DNA of 64,000 nucleotides, from positions 19,808,470-19,872,469 of the forward strand of contig NC_029521.1 in NCBI RefSeq assembly GCF_001577835.2, written 5' to 3'. This document shows, one piece after another, positions 10,201-20,900 of the stretch (positions are counted from its first letter, which is position 1; each line of letters starts with the position of its first letter). A model generated the notes under the pieces. It was given only the letters and a program-made list of their open reading frames with translations, was not told the DNA's origin and did no database searches. The position numbers and the translations under genes are program-made. The DNA comes from Coturnix japonica. Taxonomy: Eukaryota; Chordata; Aves; Galliformes; Phasianidae.

Positions 10201-13200
10201 ATGAGTGCCAGGTCCCATCTGTGGGGTGGGTGGAAGGGATCATCTTGGTGAGCTCCTGGGGTGTGCTAAGTGGGTGCTGCCTGGGATGTGGGGCTGGGAG
10301 GCACCTCCTAGTGGGGTGAGCATCCCTGCAGGGTGAGGAGGAGGCAGAGGGCAGGATGTGGCTTTGCATCCTGACCCCATTGCCTCTAACTCCCGGCACT
10401 GACCGGCCCCAAGGACTGTGGTGTGCACCCCTCTGACTTGGCATGATGTCACATCCCTCTCAGCCCAGCCAGACATAATTAGCTTGTTGAATCTCTTCTC
10501 CCTCAGGCCTCACATTAATCACTTCTCACATTGCTTCCCTCCCAACTCCCTCCAGCTGGGCTCTTGCCTCTTGTCACCAATGTGTCCAATGAGGGGACCC
10601 TGAACTACTGCATCCCACTCTCTCCTCTCTCCTGCCTTGCTGGGTTAGGCACTGCAGCTCGGGGATGTCAGTCCCTGCTGCACTCTGGGATCTGCAGGAG
10701 CTGCCAACAGTGGGCGTTATCCTGCTGCTCTGCTCCAGCTTCAAGCTGCTCCATGTCCTGGGCATCATTAACCTGGCTGGAGGAGGTGGGACCAAAACTG
10801 TGATGGGGCTGCAATGGGGTGGAGTTGTGGTGGGGTGAGGAAGTGGTGGAGTAGGGTTGCAATGTGGTGAGGATGCAGTGTAAAAGTTGGTCTCTGCCTC
10901 CTGTCCCGGGGCAGTGTGTGCAGTATGTGTGAGCTGCAGTATGTGTGAGCACTTGGGATGCTGAGGAGAATGTTTTTGGGGGGCATGAGGGTGTCTGAGG
11001 ACACCAGGGTGTAAGGAGCTGGGGAAGTGAGGGGTCTGAGTTCTGGGGTGAGTTATTGGGGACAGTTACAATACTAGGGTGGGGAGAGGCACTGGGATAT
11101 AGGGGTATCAGGGATGCTGGAGGGGGGATATCTGAGTTGCTGGGATGTGGGGTGTTGGATTATTGAAAGCTGGGATGGCTGGGAGCATGAGGGTGGGGAG
11201 AATATCTGGGTCTGGACCCAAAATAAGCTGGGGCAGGGGATGCAGGACCTGTTGCTTACGTCTGGACAGGTGGGAGTGCAGAGAGGCACAACGTTGCTGC
11301 TCATCCCCTTTGGCTGCTGTCTTGGTTTGTGCTGCCAGCATCCTGTCTGGGATGAAGGCTGCTGGCAGACTGTGCAGTGTGCTTTGGGTTTGTGAATTTC
11401 CCTCTGTATCCATTGCAGCCAGCACTGAGGATGCTGCGAGATGAAGGGGTTGCAAGTTGCATCCCACTGGGCAGGATGGGGAATGTGACAGAGGGCATGC
11501 GGATAAAAGCGAGGCAAATGGTGGCAGAGCAGTGGGAGGGGAGCAGGGAACTGTGCCCAGGGGCTGCTTGTGCGTGAGGATGCCCTTGAGCTTCTTTTTG
11601 ACCCTATCACAACCAGGGTGGATGCTGGAGACATGGGGATAAATGCCATCCTCAGCAGAGCCCTCAGGGGTGCCAAAGCCAGGACAGCAAAGTGCCAACC
11701 CTGGTCTCCCTCTCCTGTTGTTAAGCTGCATGTGCCGAACCCCCTCCCTTCCACCCTGGGTCCCCTCGAATCGCGCCCTGTTCGGTTTCCTCCTTAAGAA
11801 AACGCCTGTGTTATTTTTTTTTTTCTTTTCTTTTTCCTCCTTTATAACAAACTAAAGTGTAACTTGCACCCGACCTGACCTACTGCACGTGCCTATACCT
11901 GCTGCCCCTGTGAGTCCAACCACAGTTTATTCTCTGTTGCATCTCTCTGGCTTGGTGGTTCCCCCTGCCCCATTCCTCCTGTGGTCCCACTGCCAGTGCT
12001 GTGTTACTGCCTGCCCTGTCCCTGTCCCCAGGACTGCTCCTGCTCTTAGTCTGGTCCCACAGCATGGTGCTGTTGGGGCTGGGGCTGGGTGCAGAGCATC
12101 CTGGGCAGGCTGGAAGGTGCCATGTCCCGATGCAAACAGCAGCCCAGTAAGATAACTGAGTAAAATCATGCTTGCAGCATCCCTGCTGAGGATGCATTTC
12201 CCTAGGCACAAGCTTGCCTTCTCTGAGTGGCTTTGTGTGACATCCCACCCGGGTGGCAACAGCAACTTAGGACTATTCTCCACCACTTGAAAGCAATGGG
12301 GCCACCCATTGGTGTGCCTTCAAAGGGACTTTGCACCTTTTGTCCTATGGCCTGCCTGCCTTTGGGGGCTGGAGCCCAGCATGGCATTCCTCTCCTCTTC
12401 CTCCTTCCCACCTGTGCTGCTCACCCTGTGCTGTTTGCCAGTTGGGGCAGTCTGTGGGGCCCTGGGAAAGGGGGGAGCAGGTACATGGGCAAGGGGCAGT
12501 GCCAGGTTGGGGGAGGTGGGTCATGGCCAACAGTGGGACCAAATCTAAGGATTTGGGGGGTAGGGGGTGCAGAGCTGAGGGATCTGGAAGCGATGGCAGT
12601 GGCCAGGGGACCCCTGGAAGAGACAAAGGCCCCGTGCCTATCCCTTCCTGGCTGTCCCCACCCAGGGCCCTGGGCTTGGCTGCACTGGGGTGGGGATGCA
12701 TGCAGCAGAGGGGCTGCATGGCTGAACTGGGGGCATGCTTTGCATTCAGCCCTGTGGGCCAGCAGGATCAACCCTGGCCCTGTGCCCCTCGGTAGGAAGT
12801 GGTGCCATGGGGGATGCAGTCCCATCCTGAGCTCCATCCTGTACAGCCCCACGTGGAAGGGCTTTCCCATTTGGCTTTGGGGCTAAAGGGCAGAGGCCAG
12901 CCCTGCCATCTCCTTGGTTGCTGGGCTCCACTGCATGCTACTGTGCTCTGTTGAGTGTTCAGAGATGCTGGCCATGGGTCACCCTTCCACCATTCCCTTC
13001 CAATGAGGGAAGCAACTGGGCTGGGTTTGTCCTGGGATGGAGCAGAAAGGCTGAGTAGAGCTGGGCTGGGCTTTGCCTCCCTGCTCCATCCCCATGTGCA
13101 TGTGCTGGTCCTGCTCACTCTGTGCCGAACACCCTGTATCCGGGGCCTGCTGCTCAGTTAACTCTTCTTCTGCTCGGTGACTCCTTCTTTCTTCCAGGCA

Positions 13201-15887
13201 ACCCGCCGGGCCAAACTAAAAAAGCGCTGAAGCAGCGATTCCTCAAACTGCTGCCCTGCTGCCGGCCCAAATCCATCCCCTCGCTCAGCGAAAGCAAGTG
13301 CTTCTTCTTGCCTTTGTGTGTGTGTGTCCCCAGCAGCGCTGCTGGCTGCTATCTCCCCTGCCCTGCAATGTTGGGGGGGGAGGGTCAGGATCAATCCTGC
13401 CCCTGAGGGTCTGATCCGATGGGCTCTACACCCACCTCCCTTCTAGCCTGCTCCCGGTGTGTTTTACCCCCTCCAGCACATTGGAGAGGCTCCGATGGGA
13501 TGCACGATGGCGGCTGGACCTGGCTGGGGGCAGTGGGGCCACCCCCTCGGTGCCATTTGAAGGGCTGGAGGATGCTGCTGGAAGCTTTGTGTTGGAGATG
13601 TAAAAGGGAGGGAGAGAGATGAGTAGTGATAGAGCCCCCCCAGCCTGCCCTGGGTTATGCTTTGCCCTTAGGGAGACCACAAATGGAAATAATCAGCATA
13701 AGCTGATCCCCCCCCCAAGGGAAGAGGTGAGTATGAGGGGTCAGAGTCTGGGGATCCAGGGCCTCTCAGGGTTGTAGTGGCGGCCCTGGTTGCTGTAGGA
13801 ATGGGGAGAAACCATAGCTGAAGATGGGGCACAGCAGGCAGAATGGGGGATAGACAAGGCTGGAGGGGGTGTTTGGAATTCGGGTCAAGAAGATCTTCTG
13901 CTAGAGACAAACCCCAGCACAGCACAGACCTTCAGGCATCCAGGATCTCAGCTCTCTGGGGCAGATGATCATGCCAGGGAAGAGCAGGTAGGGTTGTGCT
14001 CCCTCCTGGAGTACACCTGGCTCCAGCTGAGCAGGACACCCCAGACACCTGCTGTCCTGAGTGGAGGTGTGCAGTGTGAAGCACACCTCCTGCCCCCAGC
14101 ACTGCGGGGCTGGGCAGGACAGCATGGCTTCAGCTGCCCTCTCTTCCCCCAACTTCCTTGCAGACAGTGTCGAGGATGAGTTTGAGCTCTCCACCGTCTG
14201 CCACCGCCCCGAGGGGCTGGAGCAGCTCCAGGAGCAGACCAAGTTCACCCGCAAAGAGCTGCAGGTCCTGTACCGGGGCTTCAAGAACGTGAGTAGCTCT
14301 CACTCCTCCACAGCTATGCACCCCTTGGGATGCTTTTGCATCCTGTTGTCACACTCTGAATGGCTACAAATGGCAGCAGTGTGGATGCAGTTTCCCTTGA
14401 AGCTTTGGGGGGGTTCCCTAATCCTGGGATTTAAGGGCAGAGAGCCCCAAGCATCACACCATTCCCCATGCTAATGGTGTGTCCCCTCCATTTGCCCTGG
14501 CAGGAGTGCCCAAGTGGCATCGTTAATGAAGAAAACTTCAAGCAGATCTACTCGCAGTTCTTCCCACAAGGAGGTGAGTGTGAGTCCCCCCCCCTGGTGC
14601 CCCATGTGGGGCTGCCTTCTCTCTCACTGTTTGCCTCCTCCAGACTCCAGCACGTATGCCACCTTCCTTTTCAATGCCTTCGACACGGACCATGACGGCT
14701 CTGTCAGCTTTGAGGTGAGCCAAGGAGTGGGACAGGCTTTGCCATGTGTGCCATGGGCTGGGACTGCCATGGGCAGCTGCTGAAGGACTTTGTTAGTAGG
14801 AAAAACAGTGCAAAAGCATCAACAACAGAAAGAGTTTTGTAGTTTCTGGTTGAGGGAAAAGACTCGTGGCGTTTCTGTGGGGGTATCACTCCAAAAGGTG
14901 ACCACCTGCTTTGCAGGACTTTGTATCTGGGCTGTCCATCATCCTGCGAGGCACCATCGATGACCGCCTGAACTGGGCCTTCAATCTCTACGACCTGAAC
15001 AAAGACGGCTGCATCACCAAAGAGGTGGGAGAGGGGTCCAAGCTGAAGCAGGTCTGCACCCAGTGGGGATGAGGGCAGGGCTCAGGGCATTTCCTTGAGG
15101 ATCTCATGGGTCCTTTGGGGGTATAATGAACAGCATATGTGTGATGGGAACCAGATGGAGGCAGAGCTGCTCCACATTGCAACCCTGCCTTCCCTCCAGG
15201 AAATGCTGGACATCATGAAATCTATCTACGACATGATGGGCAAGTACACGTACCCGGCCATGCGGGAGGAAGCACCCCGGGAGCACGTGGAGAACTTCTT
15301 CCAGGTGAGCTGGGTGCATCTGTGGGGACCCTGCATGCAGGAAACACTGTTCTGGGGACAAATCAGGGCTCCAGTGAGCAGCCTGCCTGGGACAGGGTGG
15401 GATTCAAGCCCAGAAGTGCTCTCTGTAAGGGCTTTGGCAATGGCTACTCTCTCTGCTTTGCATCTGACTACCATAGAACCTGGGCTGGGGGTGCTGGGCT
15501 GTCCCCATTCCTTCAATGCCCTCCATGCTGTGCTTGTCTACAGAAAATGGACCGAAACAAAGATGGTGTGGTGACAATCGAGGAGTTCCTGGAGTCCTGC
15601 CAGAAGGTAAAGCCATGGGGCTCAGCACAGCATAGCTGGGGCTCTGCTCTGGGAGCCATGTTTATGCCATCATCCCTGTGTGGGTGGGGAACAGCACATC
15701 CCAGCATGGCCCTTGTAAGCCTTGGAGCTCCTGTCCTGTGTGTCAGAGCAGCTGGACGAGATTATCCATGGGGTAATACCAGGTTTGGGGGAGCAGCCCA
15801 GAGTGCTGCTCTGTGCCCAAACACTCCTCCTCCCTGCAGGATGAGAACATCATGCGGTCCATGCAGCTCTTCGACAACGTGATTTAG
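4155..15887 (+). CDS. KCNIP2: Kv channel-interacting protein 2 (KChIP2), multi-exon
   Basis: A calcium-binding beta subunit of Kv4 potassium channels that shapes the cardiac transient outward and neuronal A-type currents. Common exons: 14164-14288, 14504-14573, 14644-14714, 14917-15024, 15200-15304, 15544-15606, 15840-15887. Optional exon: 13198-13293. All introns are GT-AG except the GC-AG intron after 13293. With the 4155 first exon joined to 14164 the protein is 225 aa. The common core begins [19 protein letters not shown] and ends [11 protein letters not shown], both KChIP signatures. EF-hand 1 is degenerate. EF2 is [12 protein letters not shown] (108-119), EF3 is [12 protein letters not shown] (144-155) and EF4 is [12 protein letters not shown] (192-203), with calcium-ligand positions intact. 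OGA follows immediately downstream, as in other vertebrates. The exon structure is certain from homology. Which first exons are expressed is inferred. Confidence 0.96.
5500..5645. promoter_or_regulatory. candidate conserved enhancer with MEF2-like site
   Basis: A 145-bp AT-rich island between first exons A and B, carrying many factor-type cores: TGACTCA (AP-1), CAATCAATTAAC, CCAAAAATAG (MEF2-like), TTATTAATAATC, CTGATTAGC and CAGCTG (E-box). This density is far above the GC-rich surroundings. KCNIP2 is strongly expressed in heart muscle, so a MEF2/homeodomain cluster is plausible. Function is inferred. The island is followed by an A-rich tract at 5675-5693. Confidence 0.3.
5675..5705. repeat. 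poly(A)-rich simple tract
   Basis: An unbroken run of about 19 A (5675-5693), then CAACAAAAAA. There is no obvious retroposed body upstream, so it is treated as a simple repeat. Open frames across it encode poly-lysine artefacts. Confidence 0.75.
6258..6375 (+). CDS. KCNIP2: candidate KCNIP2 alternative first exon B (transmembrane-type N-terminus)
   Basis: Encodes 39 codons plus one base, starting in strong context (GCCATGG) and ending at donor GAAG|GTATGG. The peptide starts MERTSLHND, has the hydrophobic run [17 protein letters not shown] (about residues 11-27) and ends with a polar tail, CFKIISGIE. One membrane pass or a re-entrant anchor is likely. Phase 1 at the end lets it join 13198 (IE-GNPPG) or 14164 (IE-DSVEDE), as the other first exons do. 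I do not recognise a named mammalian isoform with this sequence. The call rests on the start context, donor, phase, hydrophobicity and position between exons A and C. Confidence 0.62.
8556..8658 (+). CDS. KCNIP2: KCNIP2 alternative first exon C (KIS-type hydrophobic N-terminus)
   Basis: Encodes 34 codons plus one base: [15 protein letters not shown], then [13 protein letters not shown] and a tail ending PVSLE, with donor GAAG|GTAACT. It is nearly identical to the K-channel inactivation suppressor (KIS) N-terminus of KChIP4a ([20 protein letters not shown]...EQFGL). In KChIP4a this region is hydrophobic, retains the protein in the ER and slows Kv4 inactivation. A related KChIP2x form has been described in mammals as far as I recall. 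Joined to 14164 it reads SLE-DSVEDEF, mirroring the KChIP4a junction GLE-DSVEDEL. The start context is ACCATGA. Confidence 0.88.
10665..10785 (+). CDS. KCNIP2: KCNIP2 alternative first exon D (KChIP4 d/e-like hydrophobic N-terminus)
   Basis: Encodes 40 codons plus one base: [19 protein letters not shown], then [20 protein letters not shown], ending at donor GGAG|GTGGGA. It aligns with the hydrophobic KChIP4 variant that starts MLTLEWESEGLQTVGIVVII and continues CASLKLLHLLGLID. The shared frame is W(D/E)...LQ, TVG, C.S.KLLH.LG.I. Phase 1 again fits exons 13198 and 14164. The frame is only 58 codons to its first stop, so a length filter of 60 would miss it. I know of no described KCNIP2 isoform with this N-terminus. 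Homology is seen directly; expression is inferred. Confidence 0.78.
13198..13293 (+). CDS. KCNIP2: KCNIP2 optional exon 2 (palmitoylation motif), GC donor
   Basis: A 96-bp exon that reads [20 protein letters not shown], then [12 protein letters not shown], plus one base. The human KChIP2 counterpart is [20 protein letters not shown] followed by CGPQALPSVSE. The tandem Cys pair after a basic helix is the known palmitoylation and membrane-targeting site of long KChIP2 forms. The exon ends A|GCAAGT, a GC-AG intron. That boundary gives SEN-SVEDEF at the join to 14164, the residue seen in mammalian KChIP2. No GT nearby keeps the frame. Skipping it gives the short isoforms. Confidence 0.92.
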
Positions 15888-16725
15888 CTGTCTCCAGCTG
15901 AGCTCTCCTGACACCAGGCTCAGAGCCTGCTCCTCTCTCCACTTCTCCTTCCAGCCCTTCCTGCTGCCGGCTGCCATGCAGAGACACAGTCGGCTCCTGG
16001 ATGTATCCTTCCCCCAAGGCCAGACCCACTTTCCTTGGGAGGCCCCACAAAAGTGCCACCAGAGTGTGGGCACAGCTGGCACGGGGCATCTGGCCTGGGT
16101 GGGCTTCACACACCCGATCCTAAAGGGAAAGCCTCAGCCTTGGGCTGCCATAGGGGCTTCCCTGTGCCCCCACATCATGTCCCCGTCAGCAGCCCCAGCA
16201 CCGGCTCCAGCCCAAACCCTCCAGCAACACTTCTAGGAACTAAGAGTCTCGCAGCAGGCACCTCAGCTTCCTCTTGTGTCCTGATGTGGGGACGTGTCCC
16301 CCTCCTCGCTCACTCAGGGTGCTGGGCTCACTCCTGTCTGTTACAACAGCTGCCTGGAGCTGGGTGTGCACTCCTGTCCCACCTACGTATCCCTCCAAGT
16401 CCTGTCTGGGGCCTAATGTCTCTACACCAAACTCCTGCTTAGCCCCACCGGCTTCAGGTCCTATCCCGCAGATTGGCCCAGCTGCTCCCACCGCTGTGTC
16501 CTGAGGGGTAGCAGTGGCTGGGATCGATGGGGAACGGGCGAGCAAGGCTGTGCCCCACACCAGGCTGAGCCCTGGTGTCAGACCCCCCATAGGGCCCTGA
16601 ACCTCAGCTTTGGGGCAGACCCTGCTGGGTCCGCTCCAGGCCTGGCTTGCGTAGAGGCGATGTGTTTTTTAGCTCTGTCCACCACACTGTTCATCTCACA
16701 GCCCTGCTCCTGGGCGGGACAGCAA

Positions 16726-16836
16726 GTACCCCATCCAAATAACCCATCCAAATACCCCATCCAAATACCCCATCCAAATACCCCAACCAAGTGCCCCATC
16801 CAGGTACCCCATCCAAGTACCCCAACCCCATCCCCT
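16726..16836. repeat. 13-bp minisatellite in KCNIP2 3' UTR
   Basis: Tandem units of about 13 bp close to CCCCATCCAAATA, roughly eight copies, with later copies degenerating to CCATCCAGGTA and CCATCCAAGTA. It lies in the last third of the 3' UTR, followed by a C-rich tract. Confidence 0.85.
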
Positions 16837-16961
16837 CCCGTCCCCCCCCCCTCCCTCACTATGCATTGGCATGGCGTGACCCCCGCCCCAGGGCATGGTG
16901 ACCCACATCCCGCTTGGCATCTCCAGTCTGTATATTTTGTATTATAACGATAGGATGGGTT

Positions 16962-16967
16962 AATAAA
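16962..16967 (+). terminator. KCNIP2: KCNIP2 polyadenylation signal (proximal)
   Basis: AATAAA about 1.1 kb after the stop codon, in an AT-rich patch with a downstream G-rich stretch (gggggtgggaggggg-type), as at true 3' ends. A second signal follows 40 bp later. Confidence 0.7.
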
Positions 16968-17001
16968 ACAAAAAAGACGGGGGGTGGGAGGGGGCTCAAA
17001 C

Positions 17002-17007
17002 AATAAA
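17002..17007 (+). terminator. KCNIP2: KCNIP2 polyadenylation signal (distal)
   Basis: AATAAA with TG/T-rich sequence downstream (ttgctgg, tttgttgggtgtttggg at 17031-17070), a plausible GU-rich element. The cleavage site is expected near 17020-17030. Confidence 0.7.
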
Positions 17008-17039
17008 ATCTATCCACGATCGCTATGCACATTGCTGGT

Positions 17040-17960
17040 ATCGCCCTCTGCCTTTGTTGGGTGTTTGGGGGGGAGATGGGGGCTCCATCGTTGCGCATGC
17101 GCGTACCCGCGGCGCGTCCGCGGGTCGTCACTGTGCGCATGCGCACACCCGAAGTAAACACTGGACTTCCGCGCCGCTTCCCTACACAAAGCGCACTGCG
17201 CATGCGCCATCTGCCACCATGCGCATGCGCGCTGCCCCGCTGCCGCCTCTCCCCTCCCCCGGGGCCTGTCGCGCACGCGCATTAAGCACGCTCCAGCCGC
17301 CCGCGCATGCGCAGTGTGCTGCCGCGGCCTCGCCCCTCCCCCCGCCCGCCTGTTGAGCGTGCGCACTGCGCTCTTTTCCACCTTCGGCGCATGCGCGGTA
17401 GGCGGGCTCTCCCCTCAGCCCGCCAGTTCCCCGCTGTGTCTCGCTCCGCTCTGCCCGTTGTTGTTCCCGGTGGGTTGAGCCTTCGGGCCGCGCTCCGTCT
17501 GCCCGTTCCCGGTTTCCCCCGGCCCCGCGGGCGGCGCTTCGGTTCCTCAACGAGCTGCGGGCGGAGCGCTGAGGACCGGTTGGGGCCGGTTGGCCGCGCA
17601 GGCGCAGGGCCCCGTAAACAGGAAGCGGCGGCGGCGACAAAGGGCTGCGGGGAGGAGGGCTCGGCCCGGACACAGCGCGGTCCTGGCGGCGGGCGGCAGG
17701 ATGGCGCACAAGGACGGGCAGGCGGCGTTGGACGAGCCCCAGGGCAGCCCCAACCCGGCCGCCGTGCCCGGAGCTCCCTTGGAACCCTCGGGAGCCGCCA
17801 CGGGGCCCGTCCCGGGGGGTGAAGAAACCGACACGGAGACGGAGACGGCGCTGGGATCCCGCCGCTTCCTCTGCGGTGTGGTGGAAGGTGAGAGCTGATG
17901 GGGGGGCCGACATCCCCGGGGCCGTTTGTTGGGGGGGTTGCGGGGAGCAGGGCCCCATCT
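17040..17960 (+). promoter_or_regulatory. OGA: OGA CpG-island promoter
   Basis: A CpG-dense block that contrasts sharply with the AT-rich OGA introns beyond 18200. It includes the NRF-1-type cluster (17092-17398), a GC-rich 5' UTR and the first coding exon. No TATA box is evident, which fits a broadly expressed gene. Confidence 0.85.
17092..17398. promoter_or_regulatory. OGA: cluster of NRF-1-type palindromes (GCGCATGCGC)
   Basis: Near-perfect NRF-1 sites (consensus TGCGCATGCGCA) lie at 17092-17103, 17134-17145, 17197-17208, 17220-17231, 17302-17313 and 17386-17398. Variants lie at 17271-17281 and 17357-17371, and a weaker one at 17595-17605. NRF-1 drives nuclear genes for respiration and basal metabolism. 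Six strong sites in 310 bp just upstream of OGA is unusually dense. Confidence 0.75.
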
Positions 17961-20900
17961 CCTCCCTAGGCCCTGAGCTGGGGGCGGGGAGCGGCCTGGC
18001 CTGGCAGCTGCTCGGTGGGGCTGGCACCCACTGCGGGCCGAGGATTCCTAAGGGAGGCCGGGGCGGCGCGGCTGCTGCTACGTGTTAAAAGGGGGAGGAG
18101 GGAGGGAAGCGCTCCCGTGCGGTTATCCCAGCTGGACGCACGCCGGGGGGGCTGAGGTTTGGTTACCAGGGTAGGGAATAGGTGATTGCAGAGACATCTG
18201 TTATGCGATTAATATCAGATGCTCCTTCAGTCCTGCAGTGTTAACGTTTTAACAGCGTTATAGAGTGTTTCTTTTACATAATTTGTTGTGGAGGTTCTAT
18301 TCAAAGGTTTTAAGTCGTTCCAGAAGCTTCAGAAGAGAAGGGCTGTTTTTCTGTTCCGCGGTAACTACAGAATTTATGTGTGTTTTTGCTGAATTGGTTG
18401 AAGTAGATGGTTGAAAGCCAGCGAGAAAAGTGTTTTTGTTCCCTACTTAATTAGCTGCCTTGGAATAGCTCTACATTCGGTGGAGTGCTGTTATTTTGGT
18501 ACCTATAATGACTCTCCAGGAGGGGAACAAAAGCGTTAACAGATGAGAAGCGAAATGGGCAGTTTATCAAAGTCAATATCTGCCCTGCTTGCAGAACGGC
18601 TTTTGTTCATATCTTAAACAGAGCATTGGGTTCCAGCATCCATCACTGTGTGTAAGGGCTAGTTTGTGCCTTTCCTTTGTGGCATTGCTGGGGCTTAAAT
18701 ATAGTCAGTGTGGAGTTGGATGGGCAGGTTATTAAACGTTTCTCTATGGAGAAATATCCTTTGAAGACAGGTAGTATAGAATAGAAATAGACAGGTAGTA
18801 GTGGGCAGAAATAAAGATTGTAACTGCATGATTTCTCCTCACACTCCTGAATGATACACCTGGAGCACAGCACCACCTTCCCATGCAGTACTGTGTCAAA
18901 GCACTGTGTGTACACCATCACCATGTTTGGGAGCTGTTTTAATGACATTATAGGTCTCGTTTGAATATATATTTTGAAGCAGCTGCTATAAATATAGGTG
19001 TTCTTGGCTGCGTTGTAAAAGAAAGCAAGAAAATGGCTCCTGCCCAGTGAAGCAGTCTAATATTAGCTGGGAGTTATCTGTTAAGCTTTAACTGTGTACA
19101 GAAGGAATAAGGGAGTGTAAAAACAAAGCAGCAGTTGTGTTGGCTGAGGGAAGTGGGAGCAGGAGGAAATAGCAGCCTCTGTAGTAACGTGAGAATTATT
19201 GGCTTAAGAGAAAAACTGGTTAACTCCAGAAGCAAAGATAAATACATCCATAGTGCGGCAGCTAACACAGCCTGGAGATACCGTATAATTGAAGCAGTGA
19301 ACAGCAGAGTCCGGGTGTTTTGTGGGAAGAGGAGGTAAAAATGAGTGAGGTGTCAGGCAAGTATACAGGGAATGCACTCAAAGAATGTGAACAACTTACA
19401 GTCCATCAGTGCTCCATTTTGAGAGTAACAGGATGTAAGCTGTGGAATGCACGGTGATGCTGCTCATCCTCCAGGGCAGCCAGCCTGGATTTTGATGGTG
19501 GAGAGTGTGGCAGCCGGGATCTGAATCCTTGGCTTCATATGAATCTCGTGACTTTAGACACACAGTCTTGAGGGAGTAATACAAAACCAGGTCAATTTTA
19601 GTTCAGTAGAGATCCAAGGATAGTCATCAGCTGATGACATCAGTAATATAAGAAACGCGGTGACAGATGGAAGGGTGCTGTATCAGTTCTGATTAGCACG
19701 TTCTCTTCTGTTTTCTCTTTAATCCGCTTGTCTTGTTCTCCATGTCTTTCTTTTTTTGCTGCTGGTTGCTAAGTCTGAAGCAGGAGCATTGCTGGTAAAG
19801 TACAAGTGTTCTGAACACTTATGTAGGTGGTATTGAGGGGTTACTGCAGTTAACGTGTTCTGTTTGTGAGCTGCTGATCTTCCTCGGACTAGTGTTAGTC
19901 AGCGTTAAGAACTAGTGAAAAAAAGGAATTTTTTCTGGGTGAAACAGTCTCAGGGGCATTTACGCATTGCAGCTGTTCTCTCATTTGTTCCTCTATTACA
20001 CCATCCTCAATCCGTCACCTCACAGTTCCAATGAGAAGCAGCAGTTACTCTGCTTTTCCACTTGTGGTGCCAGTTAGTCTTAGGCCAGTCATTCTGAAAG
20101 CTCCAGGCTGCTTTAAACTTCTGAAGATGTTCTTTGATCACTTAACGGGTGAATGAAATACTTGTGAATACGTAGAGAATGATTGAATTACGTTCACTGT
20201 GACAGGCTGTAGGAAGGCATTTCTGGCTTCTTTAAGAACAGGTGTTTCCAGTGGTGAACAGCTCTGAAAATGAAGATGTTGGTCACATTTTGAGGTGTTG
20301 TCCTGTGGGAATTTGGGAGCTTTGGGTGTTAGGAGTGTCGTTCATCACTGAGTGGATGAAAATATGTGCTGATTTGGTTGGTGTCCTTCTAGTCCTCAGT
20401 CTGTGCACAGGCTGTGCCAGGCTGAAGCTTTGTTTGAAGTGCCTGCTTCTGGTTGGGCAGTTTGCACAGAGGCCTGAGTGAATTTACTTCAAAAATCATG
20501 CTCTATTTTAATGCAAGTGAGATGTTTTTGGAATGGAAGGAGTAGAATTAAACCCGGAATCTGTTAGAATAGATGTAGCAGTAAGTGACCTCAGGGATCA
20601 ACTGAGTTAATTTTGACAAGAAACCTGTTAATTGGGGTAATTAAGTCAACAAAATACTCAAGATTTCTTACTTCTTACAGTTTTTTTCTTTCTGCTTTGG
20701 GAAACTTCATGATGAAGGTAGTAGAATTAGCTTATTGCTAGAGGAAGGACATGAGAGAACGGTTGGTTGTAATACTATGTTTCGTGGAACAGGAGTTATT
20801 AACATCTAACTGGATAACTTTAATCTTGTTTCCTGTAGGCTTTTATGGAAGACCTTGGGTTATGGAGCAGAGGAAAGAACTTTTTAGAAGGCAAGTCATG

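Larger units (their letters stand above)
15888..17025 (+). other. KCNIP2: KCNIP2 3' untranslated region
   Basis: GC-rich 3' UTR of about 1.1 kb running from the TAG at 15885-15887 to the poly(A) signals at 16962 and 17002. It includes a 13-bp minisatellite and shows no further coding potential. Its end lies about 65-90 bp before the first NRF-1-type palindrome of the OGA promoter. Confidence 0.75.

Noticed and set aside
17182-18027. 281-codon minus-strand frame over the OGA promoter
   Set aside because: Low-complexity Arg/Ala/Gly product of the CpG island and NRF-1 palindromes.
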